A stretch of DNA of 64,000 bases, from NCBI GenBank assembly GCA_964575845.1, contig CAZNSX010000002.1, positions 372,001 through 436,000 of the forward strand, in the 5' to 3' direction. Below are positions 35,200 through 42,793 of this stretch, in pieces. Every line of letters starts with the position of its first letter. Position 1 is the first letter of the stretch. The position numbers and the translations under genes were made by a program. A model generated the notes under the pieces. That model was not told the origin of the DNA. It saw only the letters and a program-made list of their open reading frames with translations, and ran no database searches. Source of the stretch: CAZNSX01 sp964575845 (lineage in GTDB: Bacteria; UBA8248; CAZNSX01).

Positions 35200-35949
35200 T
35201 CACTGGGCCGAATATCCGCCGTCAACGAAATAGATGGCCCCTGTCACAAAGTCGCTCTCATCGCTCGCGAGATAGAGTGCCGCATGGGCTATATCATCCA
35301 CCACGCCCAGCCTTCCGATGGGGTAGTATGGAAGGAGATTCTCTTTTCCACCCATGTAATCATAGAGGGGGTCATTTATAGGGGTCTGGATGTTGCCCGG
35401 TGCGATGACGTTGACGTTTATCTTGCGGGGTCCCAGCTCTATGGCCAGACAGCGGCTCATCCCGTGGATGGCCATCTTGGCGGAACCGTAGGCGCAGGAG
35501 ACGGGGACTCCATGTGCACCGAAGATGGAGCCAATATTGATTATCTTCCCCTTTCCCTGCTTCTCCATCTGGGGGACAACCTTCTGGCAGAGGAAGAACA
35601 TTGCCCGGACCTGGGTGTTGAAGGTCTTATCCCAGACCTCTTCAGTGGTCTCCTCCATGGTCCTCAAGAAATAGATTCCCGCATTGTTCACCAGGACGTC
35701 GATCTTTCCGTGCTCCTTCAGCGCCGCGGCCACCAGGCCATCCAGGTCCGCCATGCGGGTGACGTCACACCTGACGGCCACCGCCTTTCCACCCGAGGCC
35801 TTTATGTCCTCGGCCGTTCCCTTGACGCCCGCCTCGTTGATGTCGCCGAGGACCACCCGGGCTCCCTCCCGGGCGAAGGCCCTCGCAACGGATTCGCCGA
35901 TGCCCTGGGCGGCTCCGGTTATGATTGCCACTTTATCCTTAAGTCGCAT
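35200..35949 (-). CDS. Short-chain dehydrogenase/reductase (SDR) family oxidoreductase
   Basis: A 249-residue classical SDR. It shows TGAAQGIGESVARAF (cofactor glycine motif), GDINEAG with an Asp favouring NAD, NNAGIY, catalytic Ser in INIGSIFGAHG, and YGSAK (YxxxK). VDGGYSAQ closes the protein as usual. The ribosome site GGGGGGAGG is strong. It would oxidise a hydroxyl or reduce a keto group of the pathway intermediate. It is followed at 20 bp by the HyuA gene. Upstream is a 285-bp gap with a promoter-operator-like element at 36174-36202. Confidence 0.94.
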   Translation of the reverse strand: MRLKDKVAIITGAAQGIGESVARAFAREGARVVLGDINEAGVKGTAEDIKASGGKAVAVRCDVTRMADLDGLVAAALKEHGKIDVLVNNAGIYFLRTMEETTEEVWDKTFNTQVRAMFFLCQKVVPQMEKQGKGKIINIGSIFGAHGVPVSCAYGSAKMAIHGMSRCLAIELGPRKINVNVIAPGNIQTPINDPLYDYMGGKENLLPYYPIGRLGVVDDIAHAALYLASDESDFVTGAIYFVDGGYSAQ

Positions 35950-36173
35950 GATGTCCTCCCCCCCTCCTTGTCTCTTGTAGTCTAATGGATTTAACTGTGC
36001 AATCTACTTGAGGCCGGTCCGCATGCGCAGGCCAAAAGGCTACAAAAGGAACCCAAAGCTCAAAGGCAAAGTCAGGAGTGAAAGCAGTGGATCCCGCAGG
36101 GCCACGTCCTGACCCTCCTCCTTGCTCTGGAGGACACCCGACGCGAATGAAACGGGAGCAACGGGACGAAACC

Positions 36174-36202
36174 CCTTTAACACACCCCCAAGGGGGTGTC
36201 AA
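36174..36202 (-). promoter_or_regulatory. Promoter-like element with an 18-bp palindrome in its spacer
   Basis: On the minus strand TTGACA (36202-36197), a 17-base spacer and TAAAGG (36179-36174). The spacer and end of the -35 hold ACACCCCC-TT-GGGGGTGT (36182-36199), a perfect palindrome apart from its central pair. GTTTCG occurs on both sides of the element. The placement suggests a regulated promoter for the SDR-HyuA-HyuB unit about 225 bp downstream. The -10 match is weak. Confidence 0.35.
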
Positions 36203-36234
36203 GGCGAAACCTCCCTGCGGCGTCGGGAGGAGGC

Positions 36235-36972
36235 TCAATACTTGAAGCCCATGGCTTCTATGAAGAGCGCCACCGCACGGATGGGGGAGCCGGTCCCGTT
36301 CTCTATTCTCATGGGCAGACCGCTGAAGATGAAGCGCCGGCCCGCCACCCTGGCCAGGTTCATGAGGTTCTCGATGTTGAGGATATCGTTGTCCCGGCAG
36401 ACGCTGTGGGCCGGATAGGTGGTGTCTTTATAGTTATCGATGCTGGGCGCGTCCACGCCCATGTTCACTATCCCACAGTCCACGAGCCACTGCATGGCCG
36501 GCCCATCCAGGCCCGGGTACTCATAGAGCCACTCGTAGTTGAGCTCCTGGCCGTGGTCCTTGCCGTAGTTGCGGTCGTAGTGGCCCGTCCACAGCAGCAC
36601 CGTATCACCCCGTTTTATCTCGAGACCGTGCTTCTCCAGGGCCTCTTCCATATGCTGTCGCTGGATGTGGAACTCCGAGCCCACGTGCGACACATCCAGG
36701 CAGATGCCCTCGGTGAAGAAATCCTCCAGGGGGAAGTCCACAATTGACTTGGCCCCGGGCTTGGGGGTCAGGTGATTTATGGCATCCACATGCGTGGGGC
36801 CGTGGTCGCTCATCACCATGCCCCTGGCCTCATAGGAGAAACCCGTCTTCTTCCAGTGGTAGGTGTCGAAGTGGGAGGGCTGGGTCCACATTACGGTCTT
36901 CACGTGACCTGGATAGACGGGCATCCCCACGTAGATTCGCTGAGTCAGGTCTATGATGGTGACACCTTCCAT
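36235..36972 (-). CDS. Cyclase family protein (kynurenine formamidase-like), copy 1
   Basis: This 245-residue metal-dependent hydrolase follows AAGGAGGT, the best ribosome site in the window. Family members hydrolyse amides or lactones, for example N-formylkynurenine or isatin. The metal motif, usually HxGTHxDxPxH, reads SDHGPTHVDAINHL, keeping His, His, Asp and His but with Pro replacing Gly and Ile-Asn replacing the usual Ser-Pro. VLLWTGHYDRNYG and VDAPSIDN match the later family segments. A second cyclase gene lies just upstream, so the pair may act on two intermediates or as a hetero-oligomer. Confidence 0.88.
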   Translation of the reverse strand: MEGVTIIDLTQRIYVGMPVYPGHVKTVMWTQPSHFDTYHWKKTGFSYEARGMVMSDHGPTHVDAINHLTPKPGAKSIVDFPLEDFFTEGICLDVSHVGSEFHIQRQHMEEALEKHGLEIKRGDTVLLWTGHYDRNYGKDHGQELNYEWLYEYPGLDGPAMQWLVDCGIVNMGVDAPSIDNYKDTTYPAHSVCRDNDILNIENLMNLARVAGRRFIFSGLPMRIENGTGSPIRAVALFIEAMGFKY

Positions 36973-37029
36973 GCCTACCTCCTTCTGAACCTCTCAAGAG
37001 GAAAAGGGACTTATTTACCGCTCCTGACC

Positions 37030-37692
37030 TCAGGGTTCGATGACAAAGGCCCGGCCAGGCGCGGCCTCTGAATCGGCGATCTTCACGGGCACGGCATAAA
37101 ACTGAACTCTTTGGCCGGAGAGCTTATCGAGGTTAGTGAGCCCCTCCACCAAGATGATGTCGGCCCCCAGCATGATTTTATGAACCTCGAACTGGTCTGA
37201 AGTGAATTCCTTCAGACGGGCGTTGTACTCCTGAAAGAAATCAAAACATATGCAGCGCGGCTTCTGGGCCACGAGCCACCGTGCCCCATCAACCGTGAGG
37301 TAAGGGGACTCGGAATAATACTCAGGCTTCGGGAACACCTTTCGTCCCCAGTCGGTACGCACGATTACGATATCCCCTTCTCTCACCTGTCCCTCATACT
37401 TCTTGAGGTCTTCGGCCGTGACCTGCGCGTTGGGCTCTCCCCTGTGGGTAACGTCCAGCACAACCGCCTCCCCTACGACCTTCTCCAGGGGAATATCCCC
37501 TATCACGGGCGCCCCGGCTTTTACGTGCAGGGGGGAGTCCACGTGAGTGCCCGTGTGCGCACTCAGCTCGAGCCAGGTGGCCTGCCAGTGACCGGGGCCC
37601 TTGAAGGCGGTGGTGTGCCGGACCGGCTTGGGCACGCCGGGGGGAATCGGAACTTTGTCAAATATGGGAAGGCTGAGGTCTATGATCTTCAT
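37030..37692 (-). CDS. Cyclase family protein (kynurenine formamidase-like), copy 2
   Basis: A 220-residue homologue with the canonical metal motif SAHTGTHVDSPLHV, IVIVRTDWGRKVFP and, near the C-terminus, ILVEGLTNLDKL, all typical of kynurenine formamidase-like cyclases. IIDLSLPIFDKVP is the usual N-terminus. AGGAGAGGAG precedes the ATG. Both cyclases lie between an AbfD-like dehydratase and an SDR in the minus-strand block, in keeping with opening of a cyclic amide or lactone. True kynurenine formamidase function is not implied, as no other kynurenine genes are present. Confidence 0.9.
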   Translation of the reverse strand: MKIIDLSLPIFDKVPIPPGVPKPVRHTTAFKGPGHWQATWLELSAHTGTHVDSPLHVKAGAPVIGDIPLEKVVGEAVVLDVTHRGEPNAQVTAEDLKKYEGQVREGDIVIVRTDWGRKVFPKPEYYSESPYLTVDGARWLVAQKPRCICFDFFQEYNARLKEFTSDQFEVHKIMLGADIILVEGLTNLDKLSGQRVQFYAVPVKIADSEAAPGRAFVIEP

Positions 37693-37876
37693 CGCAGGAC
37701 TCCTCTCCTGAAAACGCCGTGGCTACTCAGGCACCGTGACGGCTGCCTCCTCGATAGCGCCTCACCGCCCCGGGTTTCCCCCGGAGAAAGAATTCTGGGA
37801 ACTGGGGGAGGAAAGAGAAACCCTTGCCAGATGAAAGTGCCTTCCGCGCCCGCCCAATGGGTCCGGGCGCCGGGGC

Positions 37877-39409
37877 TCAGGATTCCTTGCCCTTGCTCTT
37901 AGAGTCCTCCTCCTTTTTCGCCTCTTTCTCCAGCCCGGCTATTCCGCGCGCAAGAGCTCTCTTCTTCGCGACCTCACTCCCCCGCAGGATCATGATGCGC
38001 TGAGCCTGAGGGGAACCCGCACCGTGCATGGCTTCAAGGAGAGGGGTGCAGGTCGTCATGTTCTCGATAAGGCGGCCCAGGCGCATCCGCCGCTCGGTGC
38101 TCCCCTCCCCGGCACCCCGATAATATTTCTCCACAAGGGGGCCCAGGATGGGGTGGCGGAGGTCGAGTTCAGCAGGCATGGTGGCGATGAATCCCCCCGC
38201 CAGGTCGTGGGCCAGGCGGTCGATTTCGTACATGTGGCGGGTGACGTTATGCTTGAGAACGTTGGCCAGGAGAGGGTTGGCGAGGTAGGCGCCCGACTTG
38301 GTCCTGATGGCCTCGCACGCCGCCCCCATGGAGCAGGCATAGAGGGTCTCGGTGAGGAAGACCATCTCGGTGAGCTTGTCGCGGACATGGCTCGCCTTAC
38401 CCGTTCCCTGAAGCTCCGCCAGCTCCGCCGCCGCTCCGATGAGCACATCGGCCACCCCCGCCTTGCACCCCCCGTAGTTTTGTCGGTGGATGGTTGCGAA
38501 ATATTCCACTATCTTCCCCGCCATGTCCCACTCGCCACAAAGAAAGACCCTTTCCCTGGGAACGAAAACGTTATCGAGCACTATCGTGGACTCCCCGCCC
38601 ACGACTCCGAACTCCGCGTTCCCAAGGTCAATGTCTCCTTCCTCATAGCGCCTGAGGTCACCGGCCTGTCGGCCGAAGATGACGGTTATGCCGGGAGCGT
38701 TGGCTGGCACGGCGAAGGCCACAGCGTAGTCCCCCTCATCCTCGCTCATGGCGCAGGTGGGAAGGACGATGAACTCGTGAGAGTTGACCGCTCCCGTCTG
38801 GTGGACCTTAGCGCCCCGGACGATGATCCCACTCTCCTTCCGGTCCACAACCCTCACGAACTGGTCGGGGTCTGGCTGCTGGCCCGGCCTCAGGCTCCGG
38901 TCTCCCTTGGGGTCCGTCATGGAGCCCGTGGCCATCTTGTTGGTACCCTGGATGTAGCGGAGGAACTCCAGGAAGCGCCTGTGATAGTCTGTGCCCTTGG
39001 CCTCATCCACCTCATAGGTGACCATGAAGAGGGCTCTCAGGGCATCGGCTCCCACGCACCTCTGGAAGCAGGTGCCCGTCCTGCGGCCCAGCTCCCTCAG
39101 CATCTTGGCCTTATTGATTATGTCCTCCGGGCTGAGGTCCACCTGGGTGAAGCGGCTCACCTTCTCCCCGCTGAGATGAGACTCGGTCAGGAAAAGGGGA
39201 GCCAGCTCGGGGTCCAGGGCGAGGTCATAGGTCATGGCCGCCGCGTTGACATGAGGCCTCGTGGCCGGGTGGTCGGGCACGCTCTGGACGCGTTCACCCC
39301 TGACCCAGACGTTGGCACCCAGCCGGCGAAGGCTCTCCCGGTAGTCCTCACCGTTTCTTATGACCACATCGACCCTGTTCCACTCATGACTCCCTTCCGG
39401 CGAAACCAC
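37877..39409 (-). CDS. 4-hydroxybutyryl-CoA dehydratase / 4-hydroxyphenylacetate 3-hydroxylase family protein with [4Fe-4S] ligands
   Basis: 510 residues from the GTG at 39409, which follows GGGAGGAAGGAG by eight bases; a TTG at 39448 in the same frame lies in a terminator T run and was rejected. The family contains flavin monooxygenases and the radical dehydratase AbfD. The AbfD cluster ligands are all visible: Cys-x3-Cys in GTCFQRCVGAD, and His-x6-Cys in HRQNYGGCKAGVAD. An FAD/[4Fe-4S] dehydratase acting on a hydroxyacyl-CoA or similar is therefore favoured over an oxygenase. The C-terminal tail is rich in Lys and Glu. Substrate unproven; 4-hydroxybutyryl-CoA is one candidate. Confidence 0.88.
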   Translation of the reverse strand: MVSPEGSHEWNRVDVVIRNGEDYRESLRRLGANVWVRGERVQSVPDHPATRPHVNAAAMTYDLALDPELAPLFLTESHLSGEKVSRFTQVDLSPEDIINKAKMLRELGRRTGTCFQRCVGADALRALFMVTYEVDEAKGTDYHRRFLEFLRYIQGTNKMATGSMTDPKGDRSLRPGQQPDPDQFVRVVDRKESGIIVRGAKVHQTGAVNSHEFIVLPTCAMSEDEGDYAVAFAVPANAPGITVIFGRQAGDLRRYEEGDIDLGNAEFGVVGGESTIVLDNVFVPRERVFLCGEWDMAGKIVEYFATIHRQNYGGCKAGVADVLIGAAAELAELQGTGKASHVRDKLTEMVFLTETLYACSMGAACEAIRTKSGAYLANPLLANVLKHNVTRHMYEIDRLAHDLAGGFIATMPAELDLRHPILGPLVEKYYRGAGEGSTERRMRLGRLIENMTTCTPLLEAMHGAGSPQAQRIMILRGSEVAKKRALARGIAGLEKEAKKEEDSKSKGKES

Positions 39410-39446
39410 GGTAATAACTCCTTCCTCCCGGGGGGCCCCTAACCCC

Positions 39447-39483
39447 AAAAAAGTTTGGTGGCGGCGGTGGGGGCCGCCGCCAC
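39447..39483 (-). terminator. Intrinsic terminator between the M24 and dehydratase genes
   Basis: On the minus strand GTGGCGGCGG (39483-39474), a 6-base loop, CCGCCGCCAC (39467-39458), then CAAAC and six T (39452-39447). The 10-bp perfect stem and T run fit a rho-independent terminator. It sits 30 bp after the M24 stop and 38 bp before the dehydratase start, so it may act as a partial terminator within the operon. Confidence 0.65.
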
Positions 39484-39512
39484 TTTAAGCCGAAGGTACC
39501 CGCAATTGCTCC

Positions 39513-40808
39513 CTAGCTCAAGAACGCCTCCTCAAAGGGGAAGAGGGTGAAGAGCTGGGGCCCCTTATCGGTGATGACAAAGCTCTGCTCCAGCCGTACG
39601 GCCTGCTCCAGTCCGGGCTTTCCGCTGTAGGTCTCGAGCGAGAAGTACATGTTCTCCTTGATGGGAGCAGGGTACTCCAGGGAGAACCCACGGGATATCC
39701 ACATTCCCTCATAGAGGGTGAGGCCCACGCTGTGGCCGAACTGGAAGAGGCTGCAGGTCTTGTATTTATCATCGTCGTAAACAGGCATATGCTTGGCGGA
39801 ATCAGCCGTGGTGGCCCCCGGCTTGAGGGCCGCTATGGCTGCGTTCATGGAGTCGTATACTTCCTTATAGAGCTGCTTCTGCTGCCTCGTCGGCGCGCCC
39901 TTCCCGCACATGAAAGTGCGCACGTAGTCGATGAAATACCCACCGGGCCCAGAGCCCACGAGGTCGAAGATAACGAGGTCTCCCTCCCTGATGATCTTGT
40001 CGGTGAACCAGCGCCTGTAGGGGTTGGTGTTTCCGCCCGATGCGCAGATGAGCTCATAGAGGTGCTCAAACCCGTTCTCATAGAAGAATTTGTTACAAAG
40101 GGCCACCATGTCTGATTCCCGCACCCCTGGCTTAAGCCACTCGTTCCTGATCATATAGTAGCAGGAATCGCCTATGGCGCAGGCCTGCTTCAGGCACTCA
40201 AGCTCATCCACCGTCTTTATGACCCTGGCCTCGCTGATGGCCGGCCAGGCGTTGACCACGTTAACCCCCTTGGCCTTGAAGGCATCGTAAATCCACATGT
40301 CCATGATGTCGATGCCGACCTTTTCTTTATGGACCTTGTGCTTCTTGAGGACATCGTAGACGCTGTTTACCATGAGCTTGGCCTGGCGCTCGGTGGCTCC
40401 CTCACTCCAGGTCCAGGTGATGGCTGGCTTTATTCTGTCGGCAAGCCAGGGGGCATCTATCTTGGCGCACTCAAGGTCTGCCCCGACCGTCTCAAAGAGA
40501 TAGGGCTCGGCATCCCGACAGAGGACGGCATACCTGATGAAGATGTTATACTTCCAGTTCCCCTGGTAGACGCCCGTGACGTAGCGCACATTGGCTCCGG
40601 TGTAGAGTACCATCGCATCCAGACCATGCTTTTCCAGCATCATCTTCGCACGGGCGAGGCGCTCCTCCCGCATCCGGTCCCAGTTAACCCGGGCCTGCCA
40701 GTCGGCTCCGGTTTGCGAGTAAACTCGCCGCGGGTCCCAGTGATGGGGCTTCTTGATGTAGCTGTGGTCCAGACCCGAGAGTTTTAACTGATCGCTCAGC
40801 CTTGCCAT
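39513..40808 (-). CDS. M24 family metallopeptidase-fold enzyme (Xaa-Pro dipeptidase-like)
   Basis: A 431-residue pita-bread-fold enzyme with GGAGGG before the ATG. The five metal ligands are present: two Asp in VIFDLVGSGPGGYFIDYVR, His in FQFGHSVGLTLYEG, Glu in YFSLETYSG and Glu in AVRLEQSFV. The N-terminal domain (about 45-190) is of the creatinase/prolidase type. This fold includes proline dipeptidases, creatinase and the DMSP lyase DddP, so the reaction is open. Its place at the head of a block with hydantoinase-like and cyclase genes makes a creatinase-like C-N hydrolysis as plausible as peptidase activity. Confidence 0.87.
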   Translation of the reverse strand: MARLSDQLKLSGLDHSYIKKPHHWDPRRVYSQTGADWQARVNWDRMREERLARAKMMLEKHGLDAMVLYTGANVRYVTGVYQGNWKYNIFIRYAVLCRDAEPYLFETVGADLECAKIDAPWLADRIKPAITWTWSEGATERQAKLMVNSVYDVLKKHKVHKEKVGIDIMDMWIYDAFKAKGVNVVNAWPAISEARVIKTVDELECLKQACAIGDSCYYMIRNEWLKPGVRESDMVALCNKFFYENGFEHLYELICASGGNTNPYRRWFTDKIIREGDLVIFDLVGSGPGGYFIDYVRTFMCGKGAPTRQQKQLYKEVYDSMNAAIAALKPGATTADSAKHMPVYDDDKYKTCSLFQFGHSVGLTLYEGMWISRGFSLEYPAPIKENMYFSLETYSGKPGLEQAVRLEQSFVITDKGPQLFTLFPFEEAFLS

Positions 40809-41279
40809 GAGAGCCCTCCTATTCCGGAAGCAATCCTGAGGTTTCCATTTACACTGGGGCCCCTCCTCCCGGCCTCACCTCCTTTCTCCGAGGAAAACCC
40901 CAAGAGGCGCCGAAGAATTCTTAAGGTTCTTGAGGTGGGATTTTTTAATTCTAATGCAAAACTAACTCCCAGGGCAAACAATTTTTGCTGAACGGTAACT
41001 CGGGCCAAAGCCTCATGTGCGCGTTTCATTTCTAGCTTTCCAAGGTTCACCTCTCCGGCGCCCCCCCGGAAAAAAAGTAGTTCCCGCAGGATCTACAGGC
41101 CGTTATTTTTCTCGGGGACCATGCGCGGGGGAGCATTTATCGCTGTTTTTCTCTTCAACATTGCTCAGAAGCCGCGAATAGATCAAAGAGGCTTCCCCTC
41201 AGCCCTCCGCTATGATATTTTTTCCTTTTGAAAACCCATGCCCCCAAGGAATTAACGTTAACTCTGAGGGAGAAGCAAA
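40809..41279. other. Divergent intergenic region between the M24 gene and the 41.3-kb gene
   Basis: These 471 bp have no gene I can support; a minus-strand open frame at 40796-41050 overlaps the M24 start and has no family features. The middle (40935-41000) is AT-rich and holds the minus-strand promoter candidate. A 10-bp palindrome TTAACGTTAA (41252-41261) lies just before the ribosome site of the rightward gene and could be an operator. Confidence 0.5.
40948..40977 (-). promoter_or_regulatory. Possible promoter for the leftward catabolic block
   Basis: On the minus strand TTGCCC (40977-40972), 18 bases and TAGAAT (40953-40948), about 140 bp before the M24 start, in a locally AT-rich segment. 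The match is moderate. Confidence 0.3.
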
Positions 41280-42185
41280 ATGCGAGCACTTTTCACCCTG
41301 ACTCCGACCGAATCCAAGCGTCTCATAGGCAAGGGCGTTGCGGCCATGCCGGTCGTTCAGAGGGCCAAAGAGAAGGAAGGGCTGTTGGTCGGGCACGGCT
41401 CCACAAATGTCTATGTGGCGGAGGAAATCCTTGGAAAACCTTGCGAGCGGGAGGTCTACCTCTCGGGCCTGATAACCCGGGGGATCCTCTGCGTCACGGC
41501 GGCGGTGGAGAAGCCGCCCATCATCATTCTCTATAAGGGGAAGCTCAGGCCACCGGCCCTCACGATGGAGGAAACCCTTCAGGACTTCGGCCGCGATTCC
41601 GTCTTCATCAAGGGCGCCAATGCCGTGGACCCCGAGGGAAACGCCGGGGTATTCATGGCCCACTATGCCGGGGGCACTATAGGCTGGGGACTGGGCCTTG
41701 TTCTGGCCAAGGGAATCAACCTGATAGTACCCGTGGGGCTCGAGAAGCTCGTCCCGTCCGTCAGAGATGCCGCCCGCGTTTGCGGCCAGCAGACGCTTGA
41801 CTACTGCACGGGACTCCGCGTGGGGATGATGCCGCTTGTGAGCGCGCATGTTGTCACGGAGATTGAGGCCCTGCGGGTGCTTGCGGGAGTGGAAGCCAGG
41901 CATGTTGCCTCCGGCGGGGTGAACGGCTCCGAGGGCTCTGTGGTGCTCGTGGCCGAAGGTGAGAGGGAATCTGTGGAGAGGGCCATCGGGATAGTCGAGT
42001 CGATTAAGGGCGAGAGGCCCTTCTTGCCCAAGAAGGGGATCTGCGAAGCCTGCGTCCCTGGTTCCCCCGCCGAGAGCCTTGAGGAGGGCAGGCGGGCCTT
42101 TGAAGCCCAGACGGGTGGCGTGCCCCACTGCATGTTCGCAATGAAGAAGGAGGAGGAGCTTCCCGATTACCTGAAAGGCCGTTGA
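41280..42185 (+). CDS. Protein of unknown function, 301 residues
   Basis: The ATG follows GAGGGAGAAG at good spacing and the frame ends 112 bp before the cupin start. I do not recognise the family. Visible features are LLVGHGSTNVYVAEEILG, then FIKGANAVDPEGNAGVFM, and a glycine-rich hydrophobic stretch AHYAGGTIGWGLGLVLAKGI that could bind a phosphate or a cofactor. There is no signal peptide. The C-terminus has CEACVPGSPAESLEEGRRAF and HCMFAMKKEEELPDYL, with Cys and His that might bind metal. It reads as a soluble enzyme. It is expressed divergently from the M24 gene and followed by a cupin and a flavoprotein operon. Confidence 0.7.
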   Translation: MRALFTLTPTESKRLIGKGVAAMPVVQRAKEKEGLLVGHGSTNVYVAEEILGKPCEREVYLSGLITRGILCVTAAVEKPPIIILYKGKLRPPALTMEETLQDFGRDSVFIKGANAVDPEGNAGVFMAHYAGGTIGWGLGLVLAKGINLIVPVGLEKLVPSVRDAARVCGQQTLDYCTGLRVGMMPLVSAHVVTEIEALRVLAGVEARHVASGGVNGSEGSVVLVAEGERESVERAIGIVESIKGERPFLPKKGICEACVPGSPAESLEEGRRAFEAQTGGVPHCMFAMKKEEELPDYLKGR

Positions 42186-42297
42186 AAGAATTTTCCCTTT
42201 GTCAAAGCCGAGTTTGGCAACTAGAATGTGAGTGTCTACGCGGCCTCTCAGATTTCATCAGGTTTTGCACCTGAGTGCATGCGGGGAGGAGACTGCA

Positions 42298-42645
42298 ATG
42301 GTGCCCATCTTCAAGAAAGAGGCTGAAGTCCCCTGGACAGAGCATCACATGGTTAAGGAGGCCAGGCTCCAGCATCTTTACTCCCAGAAAAATGACGGCT
42401 CCGAGATCACCGTCATGAAGGTGCAGCTACCAAAGGGCTGCTCCCTTCCCGAGCACAGACACGAGAACCAGCCGGACCTAATCTATCCCCTCAAGGGCAA
42501 GGCCACCATGTGGATAGATGGAGTGGGCGAGTTTCCCCTGGAGCCGGGCATGGTGGTGCAGGTCCCGAAAGATACCATGCACACCATAAAGAACGTTACC
42601 GAGGAACTTTTGCTCTATAACGTATTTTCTCCCGCCATCTTCTGA
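42298..42645 (+). CDS. Small cupin-domain protein
   Basis: 115 residues from the ATG at 42298, preceded by GGGGAGGAGAC; the frame is open from 42232, but that part is not needed. The cupin motifs are LPEHRHENQPDLIYPLKGKA (metal His, His and a Gln in place of the usual Glu) and PGMVVQVPKDTMHTIKNV (third His). Such single-domain cupins may be isomerases, dioxygenases or sensors. Nothing fixes the substrate. It sits between the unknown 41.3-kb gene and the flavoprotein operon on the same strand. Confidence 0.88.
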   Translation: MVPIFKKEAEVPWTEHHMVKEARLQHLYSQKNDGSEITVMKVQLPKGCSLPEHRHENQPDLIYPLKGKATMWIDGVGEFPLEPGMVVQVPKDTMHTIKNVTEELLLYNVFSPAIF

Positions 42646-42676
42646 GGCGCGGGGAGGTAGTTCCCCCGGCCTCAAG

Positions 42677-42723
42677 AGGCGCCCCTGAAGGGAAAATCTT
42701 TCAGGGCGGGCAGCGGGGCGCCT
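42677..42723 (+). repeat. Nested inverted repeat after the cupin gene
   Basis: Outer arms AGGCGCCCC (42677-42685) and GGGGCGCCT (42715-42723) pair perfectly over 9 bp. A competing inner pair CCCTGAA/TTCAGGG (42683-42689 with 42700-42706) overlaps one arm. There is no T tract. It may stabilise the cupin transcript end or affect the downstream flavoprotein operon. Confidence 0.35.
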
Positions 42724-42793
42724 TCCGCATTGAGACCCCCCAGGACGGAAGTTCTGCCACGCCCGCTATCTCGCCGCGCTGAGAGGCGAGCCG

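Noticed and set aside
38024..39442. A 472-codon open frame on the plus strand
   Set aside because: It is the mirror of the AbfD-like dehydratase gene and has no family features of its own.
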